Source of the DNA: Pseudoalteromonas galatheae
GTDB taxonomy: Bacteria > Pseudomonadota > Gammaproteobacteria > Enterobacterales > Alteromonadaceae
Direction: 5' to 3'
Assembly: GCF_005886105.2 (NCBI RefSeq)
Contig: NZ_PNCO02000001.1
Coordinates: 496,001-560,000, forward strand
Length of the DNA stretch: 64,000 nucleotides
Every line of letters begins with the position of its first letter. Positions within the stretch are counted from its first letter, which is position 1. Below, one piece after another: positions 42,965 to 52,026 of this stretch. Both the position numbers and the translations under genes were made by a program. Below the pieces are notes generated by a model. The model searched no databases, had not been told where the DNA came from, and saw nothing but the letters and a program-made list of their open reading frames with translations.

Positions 42965-43878
42965 AAATCATCTAGCACAGCTTTGCGGGTGTTATCTTGC
43001 TCGCAAAGTAGTTCATGTTTCCCGATAAATTTTGTAAGTGTCACATTGTCTCTGTGTGCGGCAAATTGACTCTGCGCCTGATTATCAACAATGCTGTCTT
43101 CACTGGCTGTCGCGATACGGATTGGCAGATCTAATTTAATATTCTGGAGCGAGCGGCATTTATGCAGCGCCGTGTATAGCCAAGCAAAACTGACACCACC
43201 GAGCTGTAGCTCGGGAAATTGATCGTACAGACCTCTAAATAGCGCATATCTGATTGGGCAATCAGTAAGGTCATTATCTTGAAAAGGCTTGTTGTGGTAG
43301 TGCACTTGTCCCAATGCATAATGCTTACCTAGCCCAAATAAACAAGCTGTGCCCGCCAGTCCCTCGGCAAACCAAGCTGGGTAGGGAGTCGTATTGATCC
43401 CAAGCATCGGGGCTGATAAATACACTCCCTCAATGTTGTGAGGCCGAAATAACGATAAATAGTCGCAAGTAATGGCACCACCCATCGAATGCGCCAATAT
43501 AAAAAGTGGTAAGGTATTTTGCTCGGCAACGATTTGATCCATAAAGCAGTGCAATGTTGCGGCATAATCTTCAAAGCGCCTAACATAGCCGATTTGCTTG
43601 TCTTTAAGTAATCGTGGCGAGTAGCCTTGTCCTGGATGGTCATAGGTAAATACCGCTATGTTGTTTTGCGCCAACTCCCACAGTAGTTCTCTGTATTTAT
43701 GCGCCGATTCAATACGGCCATTAACCAATACTAGGCTGAACGTTGCCTTTTCTGGAATGTGGTAGGCGTAAAATAGCCTACCATAAGGGGTATCAAAAAA
43801 GCCTTTTTGGCAGCCTTGCCAGTGCTTATCAATTTCAGGAAGATGTGATTCAAGTTGCTGACTTTGGCTATAAAACAT
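42916..43878 (-). CDS. pldB: alpha/beta-hydrolase lysophospholipase
   Basis: 320 residues. Fits the lysophospholipase L2 (PldB) group. The N-terminal LFYAYHIPEKATFSLVLVNGRIESAHKYRELLWEL is followed by TYDHPGQGYSPR, the nucleophile elbow AHSMGGAI with Ser, an Asp near ASEDSIVDNQ and a His in GKHELLCE, completing the triad. It hydrolyses lysophospholipids, probably at the inner membrane. It follows cpxA by 2 bases and is likely cotranscribed with cpxRA. The convergent overlap with fieF may cause antisense effects at the ends. Confidence 0.88.
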   Translation of the reverse strand: MFYSQSQQLESHLPEIDKHWQGCQKGFFDTPYGRLFYAYHIPEKATFSLVLVNGRIESAHKYRELLWELAQNNIAVFTYDHPGQGYSPRLLKDKQIGYVRRFEDYAATLHCFMDQIVAEQNTLPLFILAHSMGGAITCDYLSLFRPHNIEGVYLSAPMLGINTTPYPAWFAEGLAGTACLFGLGKHYALGQVHYHNKPFQDNDLTDCPIRYALFRGLYDQFPELQLGGVSFAWLYTALHKCRSLQNIKLDLPIRIATASEDSIVDNQAQSQFAAHRDNVTLTKFIGKHELLCEQDNTRKAVLDDFYAFTAELLTAKETGS

Positions 43879-43880
43879 GG

Positions 43881-45242
43881 CTACCTGTGTAATGGAATTC
43901 GAATACTGACCTGCAAACCAATATTATTACTAAATTCGATATGGGCGTCATGTACTTTTAACGCATGCTGCGCAATGGCAAGACCCAACCCAAAGCCTCC
44001 CATTTGATTTTTAGTCGGCGTACGTGCACTCGACACTCTGAAAAATGGAATGCAAAGCTTGTCCAGTAGATCTTTATTTACGCCTTTACCATCATCACTG
44101 ATAGTGCATAGCAAGTGTTTACCATCACTTTCAATCTCGACATTAATAAGGCTAGTTGCATATTTAATCGCGTTACGAATAATGTTTTCGAATGCGCGGT
44201 TAAGTAGCATTGGGTCGCCATAAAGTATTGCCTCGGGTAGCGCTGAGACGACAAGATCCTTCCCCAATTGTTGTGCTTCAAACTGAGCATCTTCCAGTAT
44301 CGGGTCGAGCAGTTCATTGAGCTTAATTAGTTGTTTATCGATTGGCGCTTGATCCGCTTCAAGCTTAGATAAATGCAAAATATCGCTGAGCATATTTTCA
44401 ACTAACTGAGCTTCGCGCTCAATGCGCTCGATATAACTTTGGCTTTGCGCAGTGGCATGGCCCGCCGCAAGCCCTGTGGCCATTTGCAAGCGGGTGAGCG
44501 GTGAACGTAGTTCATGGGATATATCAGCAAGTAAGCGCTTTTGATTGTTAACTAAAGACTCTAATTTATCAGCCATTAGGTTAAAATCATGACCCAGTTG
44601 ACCGAGCTCGTCTTGGCGCTTGGTATTTATATCGGCTCTGCTCGACAGCTCTCCACGAGAAAGTTTTGCAGCGGCTTTTTGTAGCTCTTTAATAGGTAAC
44701 AATAGATCTCGAGTAAACCAAAAACATAGCAACAAGCTTGCGCCCAGTACGACCGCGACTTTTATCCAAAGTGGTAGGGCTCTTAATTTGACGAGTGCAG
44801 TTGGAGTATGGTTTTCAAAAATTAAATAAAGACGATAACTTTCACCTTGAAGTGTAAGCTCTAGGGGGCCAAAAGCCTTGTACTCTGGGGTAAAAATAGC
44901 GGTCGGTTTGGCATCCTCAGTAAAACTGAGTAAATCTAAATTCAGCGTTTTTATATTGGGATCGGCGGCAACGCTTTTTTCGGCATCGCGGTGGCTCAAA
45001 TAGATATTTCGCGCCTTTCTTTTACGTAGTTTGGTGATCTCATTTAACTCAAAATTAGGACGCTCGCTTGCGCGTATTAACGCTTTTTCTAATTGTTTTA
45101 GATTTTGCAGCATGGATTTTGAGATACGCTGAGTTTCCACAACATCAGGTTGTAGCATGCTGATCCCGAGTAGCAACAACATAGTGGCAATGATAGTGAG
45201 CCAAAACCAGGCAAAAACCTTAACAAGTAAATACCGCTTCAT
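43881..45242 (-). CDS. cpxA: sensor histidine kinase CpxA
   Basis: 453 residues. Helix 1 at about 9-28 and helix 2 at about 160-178 flank the periplasmic sensor. HAMP (LLPIKELQKAAAKLSRGELSSRAD) and HisKA with LLADISHELRSPLTRLQMA (phosphorylated His) follow, and the ATPase domain has NIIRNAIKYA, DDGKGV and GGFGLGLAIAQH. The SHELRSPLTRLQ box and gene order (cpxR first, spy/cpxP divergent) identify CpxA, the envelope-stress kinase. It lies 3 bases after cpxR. Confidence 0.92.
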   Translation of the reverse strand: MKRYLLVKVFAWFWLTIIATMLLLLGISMLQPDVVETQRISKSMLQNLKQLEKALIRASERPNFELNEITKLRKRKARNIYLSHRDAEKSVAADPNIKTLNLDLLSFTEDAKPTAIFTPEYKAFGPLELTLQGESYRLYLIFENHTPTALVKLRALPLWIKVAVVLGASLLLCFWFTRDLLLPIKELQKAAAKLSRGELSSRADINTKRQDELGQLGHDFNLMADKLESLVNNQKRLLADISHELRSPLTRLQMATGLAAGHATAQSQSYIERIEREAQLVENMLSDILHLSKLEADQAPIDKQLIKLNELLDPILEDAQFEAQQLGKDLVVSALPEAILYGDPMLLNRAFENIIRNAIKYATSLINVEIESDGKHLLCTISDDGKGVNKDLLDKLCIPFFRVSSARTPTKNQMGGFGLGLAIAQHALKVHDAHIEFSNNIGLQVSIRIPLHR

Positions 45243-45245
45243 TCA

Positions 45246-45938
45246 TTACGCCTTTAGAAAAATATAGCCAGCGCCGCGGATCGTTTTGATATAAGTATGC
45301 TCACTTAATGCGGCAATTTTTTTACGAACATTAGAGACATGCATATCGATAGAGCGATCATAAGGCACAAGTGGTCGGCCTAGTACTTGTCGTGAAATAG
45401 TCTGCTTGTCGACCACTTCTCCTGCGGTTCTGACCAGTAAGTGTAGTACTTCGTATTCGGTGCCCGTCAGCGACAGCATTTCGCCATTAACAGTGGCGCT
45501 TCTCGAAGCCACATCTAAACGCAATTGATGGATAGTAAAGGTATCATCCGGACTGTGTTGCTTATAATGATCGACGCGACGCGTAATGGCTTTAACGCGC
45601 GCAAGTAGCTCCCGGTGGTTAAACGGTTTTGGAATATAATCGTCAGCACCTAGCTCCAAACCAAAGATGCGGTCAAAGTCATCGCCTTTTGCCGTTAACA
45701 TAATAACGGGTGTCATCTTCTGGACACGTAGCGCTTTCAGTACTTCAAAACCATCCATTTCGGGAAGCATTACGTCTAATAATATTAGGTCGAAATTTTG
45801 TTTTAATGCCAGCTTCAGACCTTCAGTTCCAGTGTGGGCCATCGCCACCTCAAAGCCTTCAGCAGTAAAGTATTCTTTTAACAGGCTGCAAAGTTCTTGG
45901 TCGTCATCAATAAGTAAAATGGAATGTTTCATTGTCAT
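45246..45938 (-). CDS. cpxR: response regulator CpxR
   Basis: 230 residues, OmpR family. The receiver shows LLIDDDQELC, LILLDVMLPEMDG (phospho-Asp) and YIPKPFNHRELLAR. The winged helix shows LTGTEYEVLHLLVR and VPYDRSIDMHVSNVRKKI, which is typical of CpxR. It controls envelope protein-folding genes in the phosphorylated state. The divergent spy/cpxP-like gene is a likely target. GTAAAG and TTTAC half-sites lie in the 200-bp spacer, but I could not place a clean GTAAA-N5-GTAAA box. The start ATG is at 45938 or 45932 (both Met). Confidence 0.93.
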   Translation of the reverse strand: MTMKHSILLIDDDQELCSLLKEYFTAEGFEVAMAHTGTEGLKLALKQNFDLILLDVMLPEMDGFEVLKALRVQKMTPVIMLTAKGDDFDRIFGLELGADDYIPKPFNHRELLARVKAITRRVDHYKQHSPDDTFTIHQLRLDVASRSATVNGEMLSLTGTEYEVLHLLVRTAGEVVDKQTISRQVLGRPLVPYDRSIDMHVSNVRKKIAALSEHTYIKTIRGAGYIFLKA

Positions 45939-46139
45939 ACTTAGTCCAGCATTGTTGTTTGGCGTTGGCCTGAATAGTTTGGCTCTAGCATATTACACCT
46001 TACTTCAACGCCTTATGTAAATTGCCTTTGCTTTTTTTTGCAAAGCACTGACAAAACTTTACCTCTGTCTGACGTTCCTTTTCTTTGCGCTTGCTAAATT
46101 TGATGGTGACAAAGCAATGGCGAACAAGGAGCCAACATT

Positions 46140-46601
46140 ATGAAATTACTATCTACTTTAGCATTAGTTACAGCGCTTGGCGTATCGACTTTCAGCTTCA
46201 CCGCAAGTGCAGGTCCTGCGGGCGGGCATCTTGAACACTCAGCAAGGTTGTTACTATCAGATAAAGGGCAGAAGTTATTAGAGTTAACAGAAGCGCAGCA
46301 AGGCCAACTAAAGACAATTTATGCGGACTACAAAACTGCCAAAAAAGCGCTAAAAGAAAGTGGGAAAGAAGCACATTCAAGTTATCGTGAAGAAATGAAA
46401 GCACTCATGTTAGCGCCAAATTTTGATAAGGCTCAAGCGCAACTTTTATTGGAAAAAAGCCAAGATAAAAAGCAAGCGTGGGCACTACTTTCGATGGAAA
46501 CTCGTCACAAAGTGTTTCATGTGCTAAGCGAAGAGCAGCGCGATAAACTCCAAGCACTTAAGTCACGTCGAAGCCACAAAGGTAATAAAAAGGCAGATTA
46601 A
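46140..46601 (+). CDS. Spy/CpxP-family periplasmic stress protein
   Basis: 153 residues. A signal peptide to about residue 24 (FTASAG) and then a helical, Lys/Ala-rich mature part with the family LTxxQ pattern, here LTEAQQGQL, and a second partial copy LSEEQRDKL. Such proteins are periplasmic chaperones or Cpx feedback inhibitors. It is divergent from cpxRA, as cpxP is in E. coli. Strong AAGGAG lies before ATG 46140. Whether it is CpxP or Spy in function cannot be told from sequence. Confidence 0.85.
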   Translation: MKLLSTLALVTALGVSTFSFTASAGPAGGHLEHSARLLLSDKGQKLLELTEAQQGQLKTIYADYKTAKKALKESGKEAHSSYREEMKALMLAPNFDKAQAQLLLEKSQDKKQAWALLSMETRHKVFHVLSEEQRDKLQALKSRRSHKGNKKAD

Positions 46602-46978
46602 ATCTCAATGTTTTCCTCCAATCTAGCCCTGGCCTTCCTGGTAAGGGCTCTATCAATCACTTGCTACTTATCATCTTCTTATAAAATAAGAGCCTGTACT
46701 CCAGTTTGATATAAAGAACTGATCCATTGCAATCAATGTATAGAATAATACGACTGTTTACATAGGTTTAAGTTACATGTTGATAACATGTGTGCGTTGT
46801 GGTACTTTTCGATTAGGAGTACATCTAGCGAGTCTGCGGATAACTCTTTGAAATAGTGTCGAATTGAAAAATTCTTAATTTACGCACACAAACTTTCCAA
46901 TAACTTTTATTTTCTTCAGAGTAACTAAGGGTATTCTTTGTTGTTGGCTGTTTGTTACTAGGTATCACTGAGGGAGAC
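46602..46978. other. intergenic region
   Basis: About 375 bp with no gene. AGCCCT/AGGGCT at 46625-46648 is a possible terminator for the Spy/CpxP gene. The rest is AT-rich, holding the promoter of the HTH gene. Confidence 0.4.
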
Positions 46979-47287
46979 ATGCAGACACCTGAAGAGTACG
47001 AGGTGACACTTAGGATCCGAGAACTGCTAAAAGAACTCAAAAAGCGTAGAGGCTATACTAAAAAAACCATTAGCCAAAAGCTCGGAATAGGTCTCACCAC
47101 ACTAGACGATTACCTCAACGGAACAAGCTCATTTCGCTTGGGCACCTTAATTAAATTGTCGGAAATTTGCCGGATCCAGCTAAGTGATATTTTAGAAGGG
47201 GCGGGGCATATAGCTAAAACCTATCAAAGTGAGGTGAGAAGTACGGAGCAAAAGGGGGAAGAGGAACAAGCAAAAAAAGATAGCTAG
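46979..47287 (+). CDS. XRE-type helix-turn-helix regulator
   Basis: 102 residues from ATG 46979, which has GAGGGAG just upstream (a longer frame from 46952 lacks a site). The HTH spans about residues 9-65: LRIRELLKELKKRRGYTKKTISQKLGIGLTTLDDYLNGTSSFRLGTLIKLSEIC, with SQKLG and LTTLDDYL as the two helices. The C-terminus is an acidic/basic tail (EQKGEEEQAKKDS). It is a single-domain transcription regulator of unknown target. Confidence 0.85.
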   Translation: MQTPEEYEVTLRIRELLKELKKRRGYTKKTISQKLGIGLTTLDDYLNGTSSFRLGTLIKLSEICRIQLSDILEGAGHIAKTYQSEVRSTEQKGEEEQAKKDS

Positions 47288-47366
47288 TGATTTGTCGAGT
47301 TTGCTCTTTTACTAGTTTAATAAACTAATATCAGAGAGTGAAAGCCGAGGAAACCGGCCCGCAGGT

Positions 47367-47609
47367 CTATTCTTTAAAAAAGCTATCGTCGTTCTTGGCC
47401 AGCATCGCTTCTATATCTTCAATCAAACTTTCCGCATCTTGGGGGGTGAGTTCACCACTTTTTATCGGTGTAGAAATCGCGTTTGATTCGTCAGACCAAT
47501 CACCTAAATCAATTAATTGGCAGCGCTTTGAGCAAAACGGGCGAAATGGACTTTTATCTGACCATTCAACAGCCTGTTGGCAGGTTGGGCACTTTACTGT
47601 GGTTGTCAT
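47367..47609 (-). CDS. yacG: DNA gyrase inhibitor YacG
   Basis: 80 residues, small zinc protein. Ligands are seen in VKCPTCQQ (C-x2-C) and FCSKRCQ (C-x3-C), followed by [10 protein letters not shown], the family signature. In E. coli it binds GyrB and blocks DNA binding by gyrase. It usually sits near coaE and pilD; here it is alone between a regulator and the phytochrome, so the usual context is lost or lies elsewhere. Confidence 0.93.
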   Translation of the reverse strand: MTTTVKCPTCQQAVEWSDKSPFRPFCSKRCQLIDLGDWSDESNAISTPIKSGELTPQDAESLIEDIEAMLAKNDDSFFKE

Positions 47610-47763
47610 AATACACTTACTTTTTTACTTCCTAATTGTGCAAGTCTAATCGCATTTAATCGCTTTGTGAACCGAGTGTGTATCTACTTCGAGCTGCTTG
47701 CATACTAGGTGGGGATCCATGATACGATGATGAAGCTAGATAAAAGGAGGGGGGCATATAAAG

Positions 47764-50094
47764 GTGGAGAAGTTCGAAGCAACACTAGACAACTGTCACA
47801 AAGAGCCAATTCATATTCCAGGCTCGATTCAGTCGCATGGTTATTTATTGCTACTTGATGCTAACACATTGAAACTTCGTTACTTTAGTGAGAATTTTGC
47901 CGAGCTTGTAGGCTTTGAACCTAGCGCTTTAGTCAATACTCATGCTGAAAAGATTTTTGCGTCTCCATTTTTTGAGTTGCTTGCCAGCAATTATAAGACC
48001 TCTGATATTCACCGCTTAAATCCGATGGTGACCACGGTAACAACCAAAGATTCAAAACGTATTGAATTCTCTGTGGTTGCTAGCCAAAACGAAGAAGGGC
48101 TGATTTTAGAGCTTGAACAAAATACGGTGCATGGCATTGAAGGCAACCATTCAATGCAGCACCTTATGAAGCACTCCTTGTCTAGTATGGTTGACTCTCA
48201 ATCTTTGCAGGCTTCTTACGAAATGGCCGTGGAAGAAATTAGAGAATTAACGCAGTTTGACAGGGTGATGCTGTATAAATTTGATCACGAGTACAATGGT
48301 GAGGTGGTTGCTGAATCGAAGCGTAGTGGCCTTAATTCGTTTTTAAACCAGCACTTTCCGGAGTCAGACATTCCAAAACAAGCAAGAGCACTTTATTTAA
48401 GAAATCCTGTTCGTTTACTTGCCGACGTTGATGGCGAAAATTCACTGCTTTATCCGCAAGATAAGCCAATAGATTTAAGCGCCTGTATTTTACGGAGTGT
48501 TTCGCCAATTCACTGCCAGTACTTACGTAATATGGGTGTAAAGGCGACCATGTCTATCAGTATTATTGTCGCTGGTAAATTGTGGGGGCTGATTGCTTGT
48601 CACCACTACGAAAAGCACGTAGTGCCATTTAACACTCGTGAAGTCGCCCAGTATATGGGGTTGATGTTATCTTATCTGATCTCTCTCAAAACCTCATCCT
48701 TAGAAGCAATGGCTGAAGCTAATGCACTGACATTAAGCTCTACTGTTACAGAGCGTATGGCAAAAGAGATCTTCTTTGCTGATGGTCTGCGGTATGAGTC
48801 TGCGGCATTGCAAGAAATGATGAAAGCTACGGGTGTCGCGTGGCGTGTTGAGAATGATTTGGAATGCTACGGGCAAACTCCCGCAAAGGTGGATATTGAA
48901 GCTATTTACCAATGGCTCGTAGAGCACCAACTTGGGGATGACTCTATTTTTTATTGTCATAACTTAGGTGAGCTTAACGAAACATTCAAAGCCTTTGCGA
49001 AAACCGCGAGTGGGGTGTTATTGATGCCACTTTCTGCGGATGCTAATCACTTCATCATATGGTTTAGAAAAGAAGTTATTCAAACCAAAAACTGGGGAGG
49101 GAAGCCTGAAAAATCCATTGAGTTTTTGGATGATGGTAGCCATCGCTTAATGCCACGCAGCTCGTTTAAGTTATGGGTCGAGAATGTGAAATGCAAGTCT
49201 CACCCTTGGACAGAAGCTGAAGTCAGTTGTGCATTGAAGTTTAGAAATACCTTGGTTAATTATGTGCTGGCTAAATCAGAGCGATATAAAAAGCTCAATG
49301 CAATTTTAGAGCAAAAAGTCACTAAGCGTACCGAAGCTTTGGAAAACGAGATCACCTCGCGTCGTACTGCAGAGCAACTACTGACGATAGCACTTGAGAA
49401 AGCACAAGAATCGAATCAAGAGCTGGAGCGCTTTGCCTTTTTAGCATCTCATGACTTACAAGAGCCGCTTAGAAAAATTCAAATGTTTGGTGATCGGATC
49501 CAATGTTCAGCTGAGGGGCTCAATGAAAAACATGCTTCTTATCTCAAACGCATGATGGATTCAGCCGAAAGAATGCAAAAATTGATTAAAGGGTTGCTGA
49601 GCTTTTCACGGATTGATCGTAAAGGTGAGTCATTTAAATCATTTGATGGTGATGAGGCGTTAGCTGAAACTTTACTGGATCTTGAGTTAGTGATTAAAGA
49701 ATCAAACGCACAAGTGGATACCACAGGGCTTGGTGATGTATTTGGAGACCGCAGGCAATTGCAACGAGTGCTGCTAAACTTAATCAATAATGGGATTAAA
49801 TTTAGTGCGCCACAAAGAGCGCCAAGAGTCACCATTAGCAGCGTACGCAAAGACAACGAACTGGTTATTGCGGTGAAAGATAACGGAATTGGCTTTGATC
49901 CTGAATTTAGTGAGCAGATCTTCAATCTTTTCGAAAGATTACATGGTCGTAGCGCATATGCCGGTACTGGGCTTGGACTTGCTATTTGTAAAAAAATCGT
50001 CGAGAGACATCATGGTCGCATATGGGTCGAAACGAAAGTAGGGCAAGGCTCTACTTTCTACTTTAGCTTGCCTGTTTCAGCGCAAGACAATTAA
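47764..50094 (+). CDS. bphP: bacteriophytochrome histidine kinase
   Basis: 776 residues, red/far-red light sensor. The N-terminal PAS region has LDNCHKEPIHIPGSIQSHG with Cys10, the biliverdin-attachment position of bacteriophytochromes. GAF has DRVMLYKFD, FPESDIPKQARALY (the D-I-P motif), SVSPIHCQYLRNMGV and ACHHYE. PHY has the tongue motif PRSSFKLW. The C-terminus is HisKA (AFLASHDLQEPLRKIQ) and an ATPase domain (NLINNGIKFS, DNGIGF, GTGLGLAIC). Translation starts at GTG 47764 after AAAGGAGG. The next gene is its likely response regulator. A heme oxygenase to make biliverdin is not visible in the window. Confidence 0.95.
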   Translation: MEKFEATLDNCHKEPIHIPGSIQSHGYLLLLDANTLKLRYFSENFAELVGFEPSALVNTHAEKIFASPFFELLASNYKTSDIHRLNPMVTTVTTKDSKRIEFSVVASQNEEGLILELEQNTVHGIEGNHSMQHLMKHSLSSMVDSQSLQASYEMAVEEIRELTQFDRVMLYKFDHEYNGEVVAESKRSGLNSFLNQHFPESDIPKQARALYLRNPVRLLADVDGENSLLYPQDKPIDLSACILRSVSPIHCQYLRNMGVKATMSISIIVAGKLWGLIACHHYEKHVVPFNTREVAQYMGLMLSYLISLKTSSLEAMAEANALTLSSTVTERMAKEIFFADGLRYESAALQEMMKATGVAWRVENDLECYGQTPAKVDIEAIYQWLVEHQLGDDSIFYCHNLGELNETFKAFAKTASGVLLMPLSADANHFIIWFRKEVIQTKNWGGKPEKSIEFLDDGSHRLMPRSSFKLWVENVKCKSHPWTEAEVSCALKFRNTLVNYVLAKSERYKKLNAILEQKVTKRTEALENEITSRRTAEQLLTIALEKAQESNQELERFAFLASHDLQEPLRKIQMFGDRIQCSAEGLNEKHASYLKRMMDSAERMQKLIKGLLSFSRIDRKGESFKSFDGDEALAETLLDLELVIKESNAQVDTTGLGDVFGDRRQLQRVLLNLINNGIKFSAPQRAPRVTISSVRKDNELVIAVKDNGIGFDPEFSEQIFNLFERLHGRSAYAGTGLGLAICKKIVERHHGRIWVETKVGQGSTFYFSLPVSAQDN

Positions 50095-50172
50095 TTTAGC
50101 TGTAGAGCCACAGATACGGCTCTGATATCAGCATACAAACTCGAGGTTAATGCGAGTTTAAGGAGAGTGTGA

Positions 50173-50622
50173 ATGATCCATCATCATGATTTAATTAAGC
50201 GACTTCACTCTGTGAACTATATCTTGGTTGCAGATGATGATTTCGACGACCAAGAATTGATCCGTGATGCGTTTGAAGATAACGGCGTGGTGGATACGAA
50301 GTTGCAATTTGTAAGTGACGGCGTTGAATTGATTGAAAAACTTAATAGCTCTGAGCTATTACCTAGCCTTATTATTCTTGATTTAAATATGCCCCGAAAA
50401 AGCGGCAAAGATGTATTAGCTGAGATGCGCGGGGCGGCAAACCTTAAGCATATTCCAGTTATTATGTTTAGCACATCAGACTCAGAGTTAGATATAAAAC
50501 AGTGTTATTTGCTAGGGGCAAATTCTTATATGACCAAACCGTCCCAATACCACGAGCTGGTGGATTCAATGAAGTCCTTGTTGTCTTTTTGGCTTGGCAC
50601 TGCAAAGCTTGTGATTGATTAA
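50173..50622 (+). CDS. single-domain response regulator of the phytochrome
   Basis: 149 residues consisting of one receiver domain: VADDDFDDQELI (acidic cluster), LIILDLNMPRKSGKD (phospho-Asp), VIMFSTSDSE and SYMTKPSQYHEL (Lys). No output domain is present. This form resembles Rcp1, the partner of phytochrome kinases, which relays to other proteins. It lies 78 bases after bphP on the same strand, with GGAGAG before ATG 50173. Confidence 0.9.
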   Translation: MIHHHDLIKRLHSVNYILVADDDFDDQELIRDAFEDNGVVDTKLQFVSDGVELIEKLNSSELLPSLIILDLNMPRKSGKDVLAEMRGAANLKHIPVIMFSTSDSELDIKQCYLLGANSYMTKPSQYHELVDSMKSLLSFWLGTAKLVID

Positions 50623-50628
50623 AAGTGT

Positions 50629-50652
50629 AGGGCCAGATAACTAACTGGCCCT
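50629..50652. terminator. convergent terminator
   Basis: AGGGCCAG/CTGGCCCT, an 8-bp GC-rich stem with a short loop, between the phytochrome regulator and the cystine carrier, whose genes converge. Confidence 0.75.
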
Positions 50653-50667
50653 TAAGCTGTCATAGCA

Positions 50668-52026
50668 CTACATTGCTTCGTTAGTATGCTTTTGCTTTAA
50701 CAAGCGACTTGTCACTGTACCTGCGGTCATTGAACCCGATACATTGAGTGCCGTTCTTGCCATATCAATTAATGGCTCAATAGAAATTAGTAGCGCAGCA
50801 ATTGTCACTGGTAATCCCATCGCAGGCAGTACCACCAGCGCCGCGAAAGTGGCACCACCTCCAACACCCGCAATACCAAACGAGCTAATTGCAACCATAG
50901 CCACTAAAGAGATAATAAAGTCGAGTGCGAATGGGTCAATTCCTACGGTTGGCGCGACCATAACAGCAAGCATAGCAGGATAAATACCAGCACAGCCATT
51001 TTGTCCGATAGTTGCACCAAACGATGCAGAAAGGTTTGCAATCGCAGGTGGAACATTAAGCTTGTGGATCTGCGCTTCAACGTTCAGTGGGATGGTTGCC
51101 GCAGAGCTTCGTGAGGTGAAAGCAAAAGTTAAAACAGGCCAAATTTTTTGGAAGAAATGCTTTGGATTTTCACCCACTAAAGTAACTAACAAACCATGTA
51201 CGGCAAACATCAGTAAAATGGCAACGTAAGAGGCAATAATAAAACCGAGCAAGCTAATAATGTCAGCCATGCTTGATGTGGCTATCACTTTGGTCATCAA
51301 ACCTGCTACACCATAAGGCGTGAGGGCGATGATCATACGTACTAATCTCAGTACAACGGCCTGTGCGCCTTCTACTGCATTTTTTATAGGACTACTTAAA
51401 TCAGACTCTTCCATGATAGCTCTACGAGCGGCAATACCAGTTAACACACCAAAAATCACTACGGCGATAATCGAGGTAGAGCGCTCGCCTGTTAAGTCAG
51501 CAAATGGGTTGGTTGGTACAAAGCTAAGCAGCATTTGTGGAATGGTTAAATCGGCAACGGTTGTTGCGCGTTCCTCAAGTACCGCTATTCTGGCTGTTTC
51601 GCGTGCGCCTTCTACTAAGCCAGCTGCACTTAGTCCAAATGCTTGAGTGATAAAAATACCAATAAGGGCAGCGATGGCCGTGGTAAACACTAATATAGCG
51701 ATAGTGACAAACGAGATCTTTCCAAGAGAGCCTTGATTATCTAGTTTTACGACCGCGGCAATCATAGAAACTAAGACCAGTGGCATAATCACCATTTTGA
51801 GTAGATTGACATAGCCGCTACCAACAATCGCAACCCAATCTAGTACAGTCTGTTTGGTGGTTAAGTCACCAGAGAAAATAAATTGCAGCGCGAGTCCAAA
51901 TAGGCTACCTGCAACTAAGCCTAGTAATACCGTCCGTGACAGGGTTTCGGAGCGCTGTTGGAAGCGATAAAGACCGAAAAGTATGGCAATAAAAACCGCC
52001 AACGCGGCGATAACAGCAAAAGACAT
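50668..52026 (-). CDS. tcyP: TcyP-type sodium/proton-L-cystine symporter
   Basis: 452 residues, dicarboxylate/amino acid:cation symporter family, with eight helices and two re-entrant loops. Markers are NLLKMVIMPLVLVSMIAAVVKL, FTSRSSAATIPLNVEAQ (HP1 serine-rich loop), SFGATIGQNGCAGIYPAMLAVM (helix 7) and GIAGVGGGATFAALVVLPAMGLP (HP2). The length and the Q-N-G-C-A-G segment are like the E. coli cystine carrier TcyP/YdjN. It imports cystine, or possibly another amino acid. ATG 52026 lacks a strong site. Confidence 0.85.
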   Translation of the reverse strand: MSFAVIAALAVFIAILFGLYRFQQRSETLSRTVLLGLVAGSLFGLALQFIFSGDLTTKQTVLDWVAIVGSGYVNLLKMVIMPLVLVSMIAAVVKLDNQGSLGKISFVTIAILVFTTAIAALIGIFITQAFGLSAAGLVEGARETARIAVLEERATTVADLTIPQMLLSFVPTNPFADLTGERSTSIIAVVIFGVLTGIAARRAIMEESDLSSPIKNAVEGAQAVVLRLVRMIIALTPYGVAGLMTKVIATSSMADIISLLGFIIASYVAILLMFAVHGLLVTLVGENPKHFFQKIWPVLTFAFTSRSSAATIPLNVEAQIHKLNVPPAIANLSASFGATIGQNGCAGIYPAMLAVMVAPTVGIDPFALDFIISLVAMVAISSFGIAGVGGGATFAALVVLPAMGLPVTIAALLISIEPLIDMARTALNVSGSMTAGTVTSRLLKQKHTNEAM

